This document shows, piece after piece, positions 43,006 through 55,673 of a DNA stretch of 64,000 bases. The stretch is from Sphaerosporella brunnea. Taxonomy: Eukaryota > Ascomycota > Pezizomycetes > Pezizales > Pyronemataceae. The position numbers and the translations under genes were made by a program. Each line of letters opens with the position of its first letter. Positions within the stretch are counted from its first letter, which is position 1. The notes below the pieces were generated by a model. It did not search any database and had not been told where the DNA came from. It worked only from the letters and a program-made list of their open reading frames with translations. The stretch is taken from contig VXIS01000005.1 of assembly GCA_008704415.1 (NCBI GenBank), positions 248,001 through 312,000 of the forward strand, in the 5' to 3' direction.

Positions 43006-45761
43006 CTAGCTGGCTACATACTTCGCACTGGTAATCCTCCTCGCAGTCGTAACCGGAGTCCATGTCACTGCCGGCTCCGCGCCATTTGTACTTTTATCCT
43101 CCACGCCGGCGTCCGCAAACGGATCTGCCGCCTCCTCTTCTGTCGCCGTCTCCGCTGCTTTGCCCATGACCGAGAGACCCAGCCCACTACCCACCGTCTG
43201 CGTGTCGTCTCCCGTGATCGCCCACCGCACTTCAACCGGCATAGACCGTGCTTGAGCATCCGTCGTAAACCGTGCGAGCACTTTCCCACCAGCTTCCTGT
43301 GTGGGGTCGATGGTGACGTCTCCCAGCTTCCATGCCAACCGACCTTTCTCCTTCGAGAAGAATCCCATCGGTTTACTCTGGCAGGAAGCGGCGTGAGCGC
43401 CCTCAATGCCGGTGATGAAAATGACATTGCGGAGAACGATCGGGTTTGTGCTGTCGGTCAGACGACGGTAGTTGGGGTTCGGCTTCCACTTGACGATGAC
43501 ATCGCTCTGATGTGGTCCTAGTCGCCATACGGGGGAGACGATGATGGGTGCAAACGCCGAGAGCGATGCTTCGTCGACGTGCACCTGGTACTTGAACGCA
43601 ACAGACGTTCCGCGGATATTTTGGTTCAATACCGAGTATTCGCCGGTCCGATCAGGAATCGTGGTGATGAATGATGGGTTGGGCGCAACCTTTTCTAGCA
43701 CTGTAAAGTTATCCATTCGAATGATCGAGTTTGGTTCCTCGGTATCAGCGAGCGGGTGGTATGCAAGGGCGATTTCACCAGCAACCAGAGACTTCACCGG
43801 CTGGCCCGCCTCGAACGTGACGGCGACGGACTCCACCACTGAAGCAGAAAGACCCGGCTCGTTCAATTCAGGATGTCTGATAGCAGCAGCTGCCAAGCTA
43901 GTTATTGACCTCGCCGATTTTATCGAGTGAGTGTCCGACTCTCCTTCGGACATCATGCCAGATCGTGACGGAAGTCTCATTGGAGTGAGCGGCGGTGAGC
44001 CAGTCAGATCTGGAGCCAGTTCTGGTGGACTGGGGAAGAATACAGTATTCCGCACGTCCCGCCGACCCCTGGTCTTGCGGGAAACTGTGTTTTGCTGTTG
44101 ACGTCAGACAATGCGGAAATTGGTGGCAGTGGAAACACGTACAGCTCGTAGAGTATTAGCCACCTTAGACAAAGCAGCGTCCGCCTCTTCCTCCTCTTCA
44201 CGGATGACATCGTTTTTAATCTCCACCTTGAACTGGGGCTGAGATTCCCTGTGTATTATTTAGTTTCAATTTCGGGGAGCAGTACTTGCTGGAACTCACT
44301 CAATCGCGCCATCATCCGATAATGGTGAAGCGCCGAGATCGTGTACGGGCGGAGGTATTGAATATCCTTCTGAATCCGTTCGGGGCTCCTCAGAAGATAT
44401 GGTGACAGACGGTGCACCGCCTGAGGAAGGCGGGGGAGAAGCGAGGCCGGGCGCCGATGGAGGCAGTATGTGGTCACCATTGCTTTGTGGAGGAGCGGGC
44501 GTGGGTGGATCATTGTCCGCCGTCGGGGTGCTTGGTATACTCGTTGACTGCTGTTGACCGTCGTTTTTCAAGCTGTGCGGCGATGGAGGTAGCGGCGGCC
44601 GTGGCCGTTTGTCCGGAGATGATGACCGGTAAAACATGCTGTTGCGGTTCGACCGATTACGAAGAACGGTCCCCAATCGCTTGAGACCTAATCCGTGGGC
44701 TCCTACTTAGCCAGTTCAGCGCCAAGATAGACCATCGGCGTTGAGAATAACCTACCCCCTGCGGTTCCGCCTGAATGCGACGACTGAAAACTGACGGAAT
44801 CGTCTGCCACGATAGAAGGGGTAGACTGGTGGGGGCCTGCCGGCCCTGATCTACTAGATTTCCGCTCCATTCTCGGTTGTCCGTGTGTTGCTTTGGCCGC
44901 AAAACTCTTTATCTCATCGCTGGTGCTGATATCGAGTATGACGGTCAGAGTCGCCTCCGCTGCCTGCATACTGCTCTGCGCATGATCTAGCTCTAATGTT
45001 TGCAACCGCGTCAATGCATCCCGCAAGCTGTTGCACCTGGACTCATCCGCAGCCTGCAACTTCTCAAATACAAATGGCGCCTGACTATCCCATTCGGCAT
45101 TGGCATTCGAGACCGCATTGGCCGCCTCCATAACCTGCTGAGCCTTCGCCTTCTGCCCCCGTTTCCGCAGCTTCTCCGCGCGCTCCTCGGCGGCATCGAT
45201 AGCCTTCGCTGCCGCGCCCAGATTACCCTCCATCATCTTCATACCCGCCCATTCCGAGTTTCGAATAGCAAAGTCGCGAATGGGCCGTTCGACCTCGAGA
45301 TCGATTTTGGCCGCAAAATTGGCGTGCGAGGTGGCGAGCGTGGAGGTGGATTCGACTATTCGCGACCAAGGGCCCCCAAAGACGCCCAATTCCGAGGCCT
45401 CGCCGGGCAGTGGCCTTTTCGCCAGCTTCGTGAGTGCTTGCGCATATGCATCTTCGACTCGCCGCCGTTCCTGGAGAAATCAAACCGTGAGTCTCACGTG
45501 TGCAGTGTCTTCCTCTTCCAGTCCAAGTACCTGGAGCCAATCCGCGATCTCGTTGTTCAGCGCCTGACCCTTTTGCAACCTGTCGCGAAGGAGCTTGACG
45601 GCCGGAGTTGCCGGTATTGATTGCTGCAAGAGTATTACCGTCAGCCAAAACTGTAATCTGGGAAGAACTGGAGGCAGCGCATCCTGGCGACCTCCGCGAG
45701 AGAGTCGCGCGAGCTCTGTACGTACCACAAGGGCAGGATATTCAGATCGTGAGAGCTCCAT
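43006..45761 (-). CDS. SYP1: Syp1/muniscin: F-BAR plus mu-homology endocytic protein
   Basis: Minus-strand exons 45761-45726, 45623-45531, 45470-44756, 44687-44300, 44248-44143, 44073-43006 give 801 residues. It starts MELSRSEYPALV; the F-BAR domain (about 1-260) shows NNEIADWLQERRRVEDAYAQ, KRPLPGEASELGVFGGPW and DSQAPFVFEKLQAADESR. A disordered Ser/Pro-rich middle follows (KRPRPPLPPSPHS), then GRRDVRNTVFFPSPPEL. The C-terminal mu-homology domain (about 520-801) has VAVTFEAGQPVKSLVAGEIA and ends TTARRITSAKYVAS. Syp1 binds membranes and cargo at the earliest stage of clathrin endocytosis. An alternative ATG three codons upstream (45770) would add MVE. The last acceptor was set at CGCAAG|ACC, because the nearer CCAG breaks the frame. 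Confidence 0.93.
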
Positions 45762-46778
45762 CTCGACCATCTTCGGCGTCGTCGTGTAGTGGTGGTGGTG
45801 GTTCACAGGACCTCGGCACGCTTTATGCGTCGAGTCCAATCAAGAGTGGCGATCCAGCGTTTCTGTGTGCGATTCGCAGTAATTGAGTTTGGTTCGAGAA
45901 ATGGAAAAACGCCGGTCGAAAGAAAGAGCCCGAGCCGGATCGGTGCTGTAGAGTAGCGTAGCGTAAGAAGTCGTCAGCAAGCCAAGTGGCAATGAGTGAC
46001 CGGTTCGAGAAGAAAATGGAAAGAGAAAAAAAAGATTATGAGAGGTGGGTGGTGGAATCGGAGAAGCCAGAGTTCAGAAAGGGGAGGGTTACGGGTGTAG
46101 AGCCGCAAGGTGATGCCGATGCCGTTACTTGCAGGATGGGATGTTTTGGGGGAAGGGCGGCTTGGAGTGGTCGATGATGACGATGTGGGTGGGTAGAGTC
46201 AAGCGTGGGTGGAGGGGGTTGGTGCCAATTGCGAGAACAACAGAACAAGAGAAGAGCAAGGCTCGGCGTATGTGCATAGCAGAGCAGAGCAGTCAGAACT
46301 GTCGGCATGCAGAAGATGCAGAAGAGCGATCCGCACAGCGGTTCGATCGGCACAGTATAGTGGCCACTTTCCTCAACGGTCGATGTAGCTCGATAGCGGC
46401 CTCCCAAAGAGCAATCTGGGGATTCCCTGGTCTAGAATACTAATAGAGAGGATGAAGCCGTTGTTCTGCTTGCCACCCCGTAATTCTTTGGAGTACCATC
46501 TACGCCTGGCCGGCAAAAGATGACTTGTTACTGTCTGTAGCTAGCTGGGTGATAGTTGATGTCTCATATCTCATACCCAAGATAAAAAATTCCGCTTAAA
46601 TTCGCACGCACACATAGAGCAAATCAGCAACGGGGGGAAAAAACAGAAGAAAAATAAAATAAAATAAAATAAAAGAAAGAAGAAAAAAACAGGCCAGTTA
46701 AAAAGCATTCAGTAGTGGGTAGCACATCAAACATCAGCCCTCAACATCCAGGGCAGTAGCAACCGCCTCACCTCCCGT
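45762..46778. other. Syp1 promoter and Rab5 3' region
   Basis: Codirectional spacer. 46660-46690 is an AAAAT/AAAAG-type A-rich run in the Rab5 3' UTR area. Several short frames exist without domains. No repeat element is recognised. Confidence 0.45.
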
Positions 46779-47610
46779 CTAGCAAGCACAACCCTCTTTC
46801 GCCCCCCTATGCGCATCCTCCACATTAACCACAGGAACCTCCTGCCTTCCAGCGCCCAGACCGGGTCCTCTCGGCTTCAACGTGCTCTCGGGGATCGCAT
46901 TCGCAATAGCCTCAAAAACGCTCTGAACATTTTCACCAGTCTTCGCACTAGTCTCGTAGAACAGCAGACCCTCTTCCTCCGCATATGCCTTAGCCTCAGC
47001 CGTCGGAATCGCGCGCAGCTCCTCCTCGCCTTCTTCCTCGGCCGACGCAAGATCGAGCTTGTTGCCCACCAGTGCGATCACGATGCCGGGAGAGGCTTGG
47101 CGTTGCAGCTCGGCGACCCAGTGCTTGGCTTTAGTGAGAGAGGTCGGTTTCGTGATGTCGTAAACTACCAGCGCGGATTGCGCGTTGCGGTAGTACATCG
47201 GTGCGAGAGAGGCGAAACGTTCTTGGCCCGCGGTATCCCTGGTTGCTGTTAACTCCTGCTCTTGTGCAAAGCGTCTTTGCCGAGGGAAGATACCAGATCT
47301 CGAACTTGATGGTCCGTGTAGGCAGGTTGCATTTTTGCGTCAGGAACGCGGCTAATAAGGTTAGCTTTCCTGTTTCCCGTCTCCTGGAGGGGGGCATGAA
47401 CCGCCGATAGTCGGCTCTTTGTTTTCCTGGAAGTCATTGTTGACAAAGCGGAGGACGAGCGAGGACTGTGGGTGTGTGTTAGCGGTGGGGCATAGTGGTG
47501 GTGGCGGGTCGGGGGTGTGCTGGCTGATAGCTAACCTTGCCAACGGCGGCCTCGCCGAGGAGGACCAGCTTCACGCTGCTGCTGGGCTTGGGTGCTGTGG
47601 ATTCTGACAT
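46779..47610 (-). CDS. VPS21/YPT5: Rab5-type endosomal GTPase (Vps21/Ypt5)
   Basis: Minus-strand exons 47610-47536, 47465-47402, 47351-47294, 47238-46779 give 218 residues. P-loop GEAAVGKS (residues 19-26) is split from the rest by the first intron. Then come [20 protein letters not shown] (switch I, Rab5-type TIGAAF), [20 protein letters not shown] (switch II), VGNKLDL and [10 protein letters not shown]. The C-terminus GCAC provides the CXC double-prenylation motif. Rab5 controls fusion of early endosomes; with AP-2 sigma, Syp1 and IST1 the window holds four endocytic or endosomal genes, though they are far apart. [10 protein letters not shown] insert after the NKxD motif is a loop extension seen in fungal Rab5 paralogues. 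Three introns fall in the first 70 residues. Confidence 0.95.
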
Positions 47611-48031
47611 TTTTTTCGCGCGGTGACGGGAGGCGTGTGGTGGTGGTCGTGGTGGTGGTGGTGGTGGTGAGTGTGGTGGTGTTCTGGTAGGGTGGTGAGG
47701 TTGGATCAGGAGCTTGCGTGTGGTGGAGGTTTCAAGGTTGGTGGTGGTGGTGATGCCTCGAATCCGGGGGTGGCAATGCAAACCCACCTCAAGCCAAGAC
47801 AACGGGAAAAAGAAGCTCTGCGATCGCGGGGATATGTACGAGACCATCGAGCTGCGACCCCCATCTATAAACTATAACTTTCCTGAGTACCTACTCTACC
47901 TCCCTCCCGGTAAAATCAACAAATCGTGGTCTGCTTATCTGGGCTTGTAAATCGAATACTTCCCCCCCCCGCAAAGCTGATCTGGAACGTGCTCGCACTC
48001 CAGTAAAACAACCCGTGCAAAGCCCACCACC
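47611..48031. promoter_or_regulatory. Divergent promoter region, Rab5 / Csk1-like kinase
   Basis: 421 bp between divergent start codons. 47636-47770 is rich in GGT/GTG repeats, and a C-run (47963-47972) precedes the kinase gene. No further gene is supported. Confidence 0.5.
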
Positions 48032-49468
48032 ATGACCGACGATTCAACATGGAAGTCCAGTGTTGCCTTTGCCGACCGTCTGGCAGTAGTTGACAAGATG
48101 TTCGTTACTTGACTTGCTTCAATGGCTACTTGATACTTGAATGTATAAACTGTTAACATATGTTATAAAGGGCCACCTCTCTAGTGAAGGCGGACGCACA
48201 GCTACTGCGTCCCGAAGCCATGCAGAGAGCTCAGCAAGAAGAATCACAGTGTATGGCGCAGGCATATTCCAAGGTAAGTCACCGGTTCGATGGAAATAGA
48301 CTACCTAGCTCGGAGGCGTATCACAAGCGGTCACTCATCCGCTGACCACGCAAACGCAGGAGAACTACATCCAGCTCTGGGCGGCGCGTCTCAAGGAGCT
48401 CCAGCAGATTGCAGAGAGCATGCCCGGGACACCAGTCGAAGATGAGCCACCTCAGCGGTTTCCCGCCGACGAGCCCACACAAGTGATCGGGCCCTACAAG
48501 ACCGCGGTGCCCTTCGCATCCGGGCTCTTCTCGACCATCTACAAAGCTATGCCAACAGTGAACACACCAGGCAACAAACGGTCCCTTGTAGCGCTCAAAG
48601 TAACCAGCACATCCTCCGAGAAGCCGCCGCACGACTCCAAGCGCGAAGAGCGTCTTCTTACACGAGCCGGCGGGCACGCGGGCATAATCCAAGTTCTTGA
48701 CAGCTTCACGCTTCCGCCGTCAACATTTGTGATGGTTCTCCCCTTCCTGCCATACTCGCTGGCCTCGCTGCTGGAAGCCGGCCACGTGAAATCCACCAAG
48801 CGAGTAGCCAGCATCATGTACGACATCCTTTCAGGACTGGCGCACCTGCACTCACTCGGGATCCTGCACCGGGATATCAAGCCCTCAAACGTCCTCTTCA
48901 CCGCGCCCAGCAGCAGCGCAAAGCTAGCGGACTTTGGCATCGCCTGGAGCGCCGAGGACCAAAGCTCTGAGGCACCGCACGACAAGATCACAGATGTGGG
49001 CACGACGTGCTACCGCGCGCCTGAGCTGCTTTTTGGCCACCGCGGCTACAACACGGGGCTAGACATGTGGGCCACGGGCTGCGTACTCACCGAGTGTCTC
49101 CATCCCTCGCACGAGTCCTTTTTCGATGCTGGCGATGTAGGCAGCGAACTACAACTAGTAGCAAGTATCTTCCAAAAGCTCGGGAACCCGAGTTTGAAGG
49201 AATGGCCGGTATGCCCCAGTACCCCCCTCCCGCTGATCGAATATCCAATGCCTGACAACCAATGCCTGACAACCTCTAGGAAGCAGTAACTTTCCCGGAT
49301 TTCGGCAAGATATCGTACCGCAACTTCCCGGCGAAGCCGTGGGAGGAGTTGATGCCGTATGCGAGTGACGACGCACGGGACTTGGCGAGCAAAATGTTGG
49401 TGTATGAGAGCGGCGACAGAATCAGTGCGAAGGAGGCACTGAAACATAGATTTTTCGAATGTTTATAA
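48032..49468 (+). CDS. CDK-family protein kinase resembling S. pombe Csk1
   Basis: Exons 48032-48099, 48171-48273, 48360-49208, 49280-49468 give 402 residues. The N-terminal 80 residues (MTDDSTWKSSVAFADRLAVV) form a helical extension seen in fungal Csk1-like kinases. The kinase domain shows a weak glycine loop (VPFASGLFSTIYKA), VALKV with the catalytic Lys, ILHRDIKPSNVLF, KLADFGIAW, GTTCYRAPELLFG and LDMWATGCVLTE. After the last intron, YRNFPAKPWEELMPYASDDA and KHRFFECL complete it. All catalytic residues are present. Csk1 activates CDKs, including the CDK-activating kinase Mcs6; that this protein does so is inference. The activation loop has no clear phosphorylatable Thr before the APE beyond GTTCY. 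The third intron contains a direct repeat of AATGCCTGACAACC. Confidence 0.85.
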
Positions 49469-49792
49469 CGTGATGAACCATGATGTTGGCTTGCTGCCAT
49501 AGTGGATATTTTGGTCGCTGGTTTCATTGCGCATGGCTGGCTGGATTGTGTTAGTTCGAAGCGTAAATAATGGCAATTGATGGAATGCCCCCCCCCCCCC
49601 CAGCTAGGCCTGCTTGAAGATGATTTATGAATTTGATCTGCGTATCACTATTCACATAGACAGCCCTCGACCAGGGGTTGGTGTCAATACTCTAAGCGAT
49701 CCTCTAAAGTGAGAATAGTATAATTGAAAGAAGAAAAACAGAGAAAAGATATCCGCCGCAAAAAACGCTTTTTACCATGCCGTCTGTGCAAC
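49469..49792. other. Kinase 3' region
   Basis: 324 bp between the kinase stop codon and the MITE. It contains a C-run (49589-49601). No gene is recognised. Confidence 0.45.
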
Positions 49793-50043
49793 CAGTGTTG
49801 TCGTAGCCCGCCGGCCCGAGGGCTGGGCTGGGCTGTTGGCTGTGGTGCTTTTATCAAAGCCTTTTAGGCCTCATAAAAACCCGGCTGGCCGATAAGTAGA
49901 GCACTATTGCAGAGGTTGGGACTGGTGAGCGCAGGATGACAGTGGGTGGCTGCTTCACTGGAAATCACTCGCTTCGTTCACAGCTTGCGTAAGGAGCCAG
50001 CCGCTAGGCCTGTGGCTTTGAGGGCTGGCTATTGACAAAACTG
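49793..50043. mobile_element. hAT-type MITE, 251 bp, 11 bp beyond the RPA190 stop codon
   Basis: The left end CAGTGTTGTCGTAGCCCGCC and right end GGCTGGCTATTGACAAAACTG are imperfect inverted repeats of the same type as the 4850-5104 copy. The flanks are TGTGCAAC (49785-49792) and TACGCAAC (50044-50051), an 8-bp duplication differing at two positions, both transitions. The element therefore lies between the two convergent genes. The RPA190 stop codon is at 50055-50057, so the RPA190 3' UTR must run into it. Confidence 0.78.
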
Positions 50044-50054
50044 TACGCAACACA

Positions 50055-53000
50055 TTACAACCCACCAACCATAACATCAAAGCTTCCAGTCCCCACACTC
50101 GAAAGCTTGCCCAAGACAATTCTAGAGCTAGGCGTGGTGAGGTCGTCAATGTCCCCCTCAAGGGTGGCATCTTTAAGGAACTGACAGGTCGTCTCGAAAC
50201 TCATCTTCATCAGCGGAGAGACACTGGACTTCATGCCCTGGCGGTTGAAAGGAGAATAGCCACCACCGCGGGTCATGATATCGGCGATGAGGTTCAGATG
50301 ACGAATGTCGACCGAGATACCGTGACTGCACCACTCTATAATTAAAACGGGCATGCAATGGAAGGTTATTTGGGAGCTCACCCTCTGAAGACAGCGTCCA
50401 TCTCCTTGACGATGTTGTTGCGACAAGCCTCAACACCATACGTCCGCAAAACGCATGCAATGTCGTTGGTCTCGATGCTGTGCATGTCGATGGTAGAATC
50501 TTCGTCCCAGATGGCGCGGAAGTTTATACCGTCTACAGCAAGCTTACGCTATATGGGAATTTAGTAACTGACGGATGATAATAAAACAAAACAGGAGAAG
50601 TGGTTCATACCTTTCCTTGGGCTTGCTCTTCCTTCGACAACTCCGACGCAGGGACCTTGGACATGGAAGTAATGCCGGGAAGCTGATGGATGACAGTTTC
50701 TCTGCAGATCTTCTCGACGATGCCCAGCATCAACACCTTGGGTGCCTCCGCCGGGTACTCCATCTCGATCTCGCACCACTGTCCTTCGGAGTCGAATCGG
50801 AAACTCTTGACGTTATCGCTGTCAACTTTCTCCTGCATCGAGCTGCTGGTAGCGTCCTCCTTCTCAGTGTCGCTGGCCTCGTTCATGCTCTCGCCAAGTC
50901 CTTCGTCCTCCTCCATAGTAGCCTCCTGGTCAACCATCTGAACGATCGCCTCCTCTCCTTCATCAGGCTTCTCATAGCTGGCTGACTCGACCTTCTGGTT
51001 CTTTCGCTTGGCCGCAGAAGCATCACCCTCGTCGTCATCATCGCTGTCGTCATCATCATCACGGTCGTTTCCTTCCCGTTCCCGGGGCGCCGCAGCTTCC
51101 TCGCTGGGTCCCGAAGCTTCACCAACCTCCGGCATGGCGTCGTCTTTACCGACCAAAGCTTTGCTCTTTGCCCGCTTAGGATCCAATGCCTTGGCAATGG
51201 CGACGTCAAGGGCGCGCATGAACTTGCCCTTGAGTACGCCATGAACCTGCTTCTTGGACACCGAGTATTCCTCCGCATACTCATCCGCCGGGAAAAGATC
51301 CAGTCTGATGGTGTAAGTCTTTGATTTGGTAGTAACGCGCTCCGTGACGCTGACGTTGTCGATCAACTCCGCCAGAAGGAGCCTGTTGCAGCGCTTTACG
51401 AAAAGCTCTGCTTCCTGCTCGGATATCTCAGGCCGTAGGTTCAGAGTCATCGTAGGCGTAGCGATGTGCGCACTGGCAGTCATGACGATTTCTCGCAGAC
51501 GGGGAATACCTAGTGTGACGTTCTTGCTGGCGTGACCAGCCAAGTGGAAAGTGTTCAGTGTCATCTGTGTAGATGGCTCACCAATAGACTGACCAGCCAC
51601 AATTCCAACGGCCTCGCCAGGATCAATCATGGACCGCATGTACTTCAGGTCCATGAGAGTCCGGAACTCCCCCTTCCCAAGGGTAGGAAGGAGGTCTCTA
51701 CCGGCCATTGCCTGGAGCTTCTTGCTCAGAACTCCATCGCTGTTCTTCTCGATGTACTTTTCTCTGCTCTGATAGAACTTCTCCGATACACTACCAAGGT
51801 ACCGCGTAGGATTCAACTCTGACATGGTAATCTCAGAAGCTGCAAGATCCTTCTTCTTTTGGTACTTCTTTATTGCCTTCTTGACTCGACCACCAGCCTT
51901 TTCGTCGTAGCCCAGGGCTCCAGCGAGATATTCGAGCGTGTTTTGTAAGTCTGGGCTGGTGTAGTCTTCGGTTGCTCGTCGAAGGAGCGAGTTCGCGTTC
52001 TGTGCGCAGAACTTGAACTGGTTCAAATGTCTCTGCTTGGCAACATCCAATCCGTCTTCTCCGTACAGGAACTGGATGAGGGATCCATCGCTGTCACGGA
52101 CAGTGTTGTCATAGTTGACCTTGATACCCTCCATTCCCTTGATCAAACATCTCTGGAGATATCCGGATCTACTCGTCTTGACGGCAGTATCAATCAACCC
52201 TTCACGACCAGCCATGCAATGAAAGTAGTACTCCTGCGGTCTAATTCCGGTCAAGAAACGATCGGTAATATAACCACCCGCGCGCACATCGGTCTCGTAC
52301 GGCCTGAAACAAGGCAACGTCTTTCCGGACACCATGACCGGAACCCTACGACCTTCCAGAACCTGCTGACCGAGCAAGCAAGAAATCTGAGATGCGTTGA
52401 CGTCGGATCCCTTTGCACCAGACACTGTCATCGCCTGGAAACTGTTTTGCGGGAATGCCTTCTCGAGACCACTAGGTAAACATTGGCGAATGACCTTGGA
52501 TGTAAAGCTCTGGGTTGACGAGTTCGCCTTCAGATCCAAAGTGCGGTGCTTGTTCTCGTCCCTGTAAACCTCCTCCAACCGAGACTTGAGCTCCTTTTCA
52601 CGGAATGCGCCCTCCTTGAGTCCGACATATTCCACGGCAAGTTCGCGACCGACCACGTGAGACTGGTTCAGTGTGTCGCGACGCAGCTTGTTGCCCTTTG
52701 GTGTCAAGCGAAGATCGTCCATCCCACAGGTGTGTGCGCGCATGTGAAGAAGTTTCGTGAGTAATCTACCCAAAATACTCAGGAGTCTTCCAGCAGCAAC
52801 TGGGCCATAAACTTCGTAGACCGAGTGAACAAAACCAAACTCCGTAGGACCGATCTGGTTCTTGTCCAAAATACCACATGCCAGATAGCCGTTGTGGAAA
52901 ATGACCTCACCCTCCTCGCATCCTTCGTACCACCGGTCTCCAGGTACCTTGGATTTGGAGAAAAGCGTCAGTCCATCGAAATGTTGCGGCTTGATGTTCT

Positions 53001-55359
53001 CAAGAATACTGGTCACGACTTGTTTCCCAGTCCATAGCTGCCGGGGTTTCATGACCGCCGGGGGAATAGTCTTAACCCTCATGCTTCCCGAATTACCCTG
53101 TTCGGGCAACAATCCAGAGTACAGAAGCTGCTGGTACTCCTCCCGTGTGAACAGAGTGTCGCGAGCTGTAAGCCAGACGGCCATAACCAAGTGGTCCTGA
53201 ATCAAACCACGGAGCGGCTTTCCCGACGTGCCGACGAGGTACTGAAGGTTCGTGGCAGCAATCTCACGGGCTTCGGCCTGAGCAGCAGCGTTCTGGGGAA
53301 GATGCATGTTCATCTCGTCTCCATCGAAATCGGCATTGTAGGTGTTACAGTTGGCGTAGTGCATACGGATCGTCCGCTCTTTTTGCAACACACGCGCTTT
53401 GTGACCCATGATCGACGGCTTATGCAAAGTCGGTTGGCGGTTCATCAAAACATAGTCGTTATTCATGAGATGACGAAGCACCTTCTTCGGTCTAGCGTCT
53501 CCAATCAAGGGATCTGGTGTCTGCAGAAGTTTCGCCATGTCCTTACGACGCAGCCTGTCATCCTCGGAGGTACCACCAGGCAGCTTCTGGATCGTGCCGT
53601 TCTCCATCTCGATGGATACAGCACCAGGCCACTGGTCAGGGCCATTGATGACGAATTCGGTGAGCTTCGCGTAGTTCTCATCCGTCACAGGCTCAGGGTA
53701 TGTGAGCTTCATGGCGAAAACCAACGGAACTCCGATCTCACTGGTTTCAATGTTTGGATCTGGAGAAATGACGGATCGCGCAGCGAAGTTGACACGTTTG
53801 CCCATCATATTCTTTCTAAAGAGACCCTCCTTCTTCTCCAGGGCTTGCTTGATGCCGTTCTCCACATTGCGAGCGGCCATACCCTGCATTGGGCTCTTGG
53901 TGGAGTCGATGAAGGTGTTTACATCCTCCTGCAACGTAACGAACGCTTGCATCAGCCTGTGCATAGAATCGGCCTTATCGCCATGTCTCTCCTTGTGGTC
54001 GCGGATGGCAAGGCAGTCCTGCAGAATCTTGACCAGACCTTTGTTGCTGGCGCTTTCGTTGATTTCACCTCCAGCAGCTTGCGGTGGCCGGAAACATGTC
54101 GGTGGAACGGGGATAGCGTGAAGGAAGAACATGTCAGCGGTGACGGATTTTGGCGTCTTCTGGGCGACCGTCCTAGGTTGATACAGCAGCATGGTGATCT
54201 CCTTCTCGTTCTCGAACAAACGCGCCAGAGTGTTGTGGACTTCTATATTTGTCAAGAGCTTTCCGGCGGGGTTGCGCTCTGTGGCCCCTTCTTCTTCACT
54301 TTCCTCTTCCTCTTGCTCGTCCTCGATTGTGATCCCTTCATCAACGGGAGCAACCTCTTCCTTTTCCTGATCCTTTTTGCTTCGCTTTCCCGGGGGCTTC
54401 CGTCGGTCCAACGCAGCATTTGTTCTCCGTAGTCCGAGATGAGAGTTCGCAGCCTGCAGCTTGGCCGGCAGCGGCTTTTCGAAGATCTTGGAAAAGCTGT
54501 CGGCACGGAAAACGGGCGAATGTCTATACAGCACATCAGCGGATTGGCGTCACATAATTTTGAACAGCATTTACTGACGCCTGGCACCGAGTGCACTTCT
54601 TAACACTGGGTATTGCCGCCATAAATTCCTTCACCACTTGTCGTCTGGCATCCGCGATCGTCGTGATCTTAGTCGCATTCAAAATGTCGCTGCGCTTTCC
54701 TCTCTTGTGGATGAGCTTCTCGACAAATTTCCGTCGGCGCGCAATGAAGCTGTCAATGTCGTCTTCATCGCCTTCGCTTTCCAAGTCATCGCCAGGCCCT
54801 TCCTCATCTCTTAAACCACCCGCTTTGGTCTTCTTGACTTGCATGTGCATCGCATCCAGATCGGCCGCCTCCGCGAGCAATCCATACTGGATCAATGTAA
54901 GCTTGCAGGCGTAGCGGTCGACTTCGGCCTTCGACAGTCGCAGGTGAAAGCAATAGACGCAGGTGGCGCGCAGCAGCCGCAACAGCTGATCGAAAAAAGT
55001 CACATTGTAAATAGGAATCGGCAGAGAAATGTGTCCCATATGCCCCGGGCAGAATTGGTAATCCAGATGGCATGTTGAACATCTGCATAATGCTGTGAGC
55101 TGCCTGCATATTCTTTTTTCTCTTCCTCATTCGTGGTGGAAGGTGGAAGAGCTCACCTTTGTCTCAAAGATTCCGTCGCGCCCAAAGCAGGGTCATAGAG
55201 ACCACCGAGAAGAGGCACTGGAGGTTTGCCGGACGCAGTGGCCGCAAAGGTAACGGGGTTGACAATTTGCTTGACCGAAACTGCGTGGATTTCCTCGGTG
55301 GAGAGGAAGTTGAATTCTACACTGGTTATCTCTGAGGCAACCGGGCTCGTAACATTCAT
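50055..55359 (-). CDS. RPA190: RNA polymerase I largest subunit
   Basis: Minus-strand exons 55359-55157, 55082-54579, 54523-50611, 50548-50382, 50325-50055 give 1685 residues (yeast 1664). The clamp zinc site is CSTCHLDYQFCPGHMGH, with a second set at CVYC and CTRC. KIFEKPLPAKL and the catalytic YNADFDGDEMNMHLPQ are intact. FHTMAGREGLIDTAVKT-type bridge-helix sequence is present (read here as HCMAGREGLIDTAVKTSRSG). A long acidic Asp/Glu insert (EREGNDRDDDDDSDDDDEGD region) interrupts the jaw, as in other Pol I enzymes. The C-terminus VEACRNNIVKEMDAVFRGHG leads to SFETTCQFLKDATLEGDIDD. The gene transcribes rDNA. It is divergent from PRP3 with 314 bp between starts. A hAT MITE lies just past its stop. 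Confidence 0.97.
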
Positions 55360-55673
55360 GACGGGCAGTCGGCGCCTTCAGTGTTCCGTCTGTTCTGATC
55401 TTCTAGCCAAGAAGTGAGGGAGGGTGGGTGTAAATGAGTATTGCTGTGAAGACACTGAAAAGAGGGTCGAACAGAAAACACTGGAGCTGCGCTGCGCACT
55501 GCAAGTCGGAATTGAAGTAAAACCCAAAAAATTTACTCGTTCCCGCGCTAAGACAGGAAAGGGTGGATACGCGAAAAGTCTTGGCTGTAACTAGTAACAA
55601 GTAACTACGCTTAACTCCTCTCCAACCTCCACCCCATCAACAACATCACACAGACGACAACTGCAAATATTTC
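55360..55673. promoter_or_regulatory. Divergent promoter region, RPA190 / PRP3
   Basis: 314 bp shared between a Pol I subunit gene and a splicing factor gene, so both promoters must lie here. No TATA box stands out. Co-regulation of the pair is plausible but not shown by the sequence. Confidence 0.5.

Noticed and set aside
53191..54432. 413-codon plus-strand frame opposite RPA190
   Set aside because: Antisense of a highly conserved exon; no independent motif.
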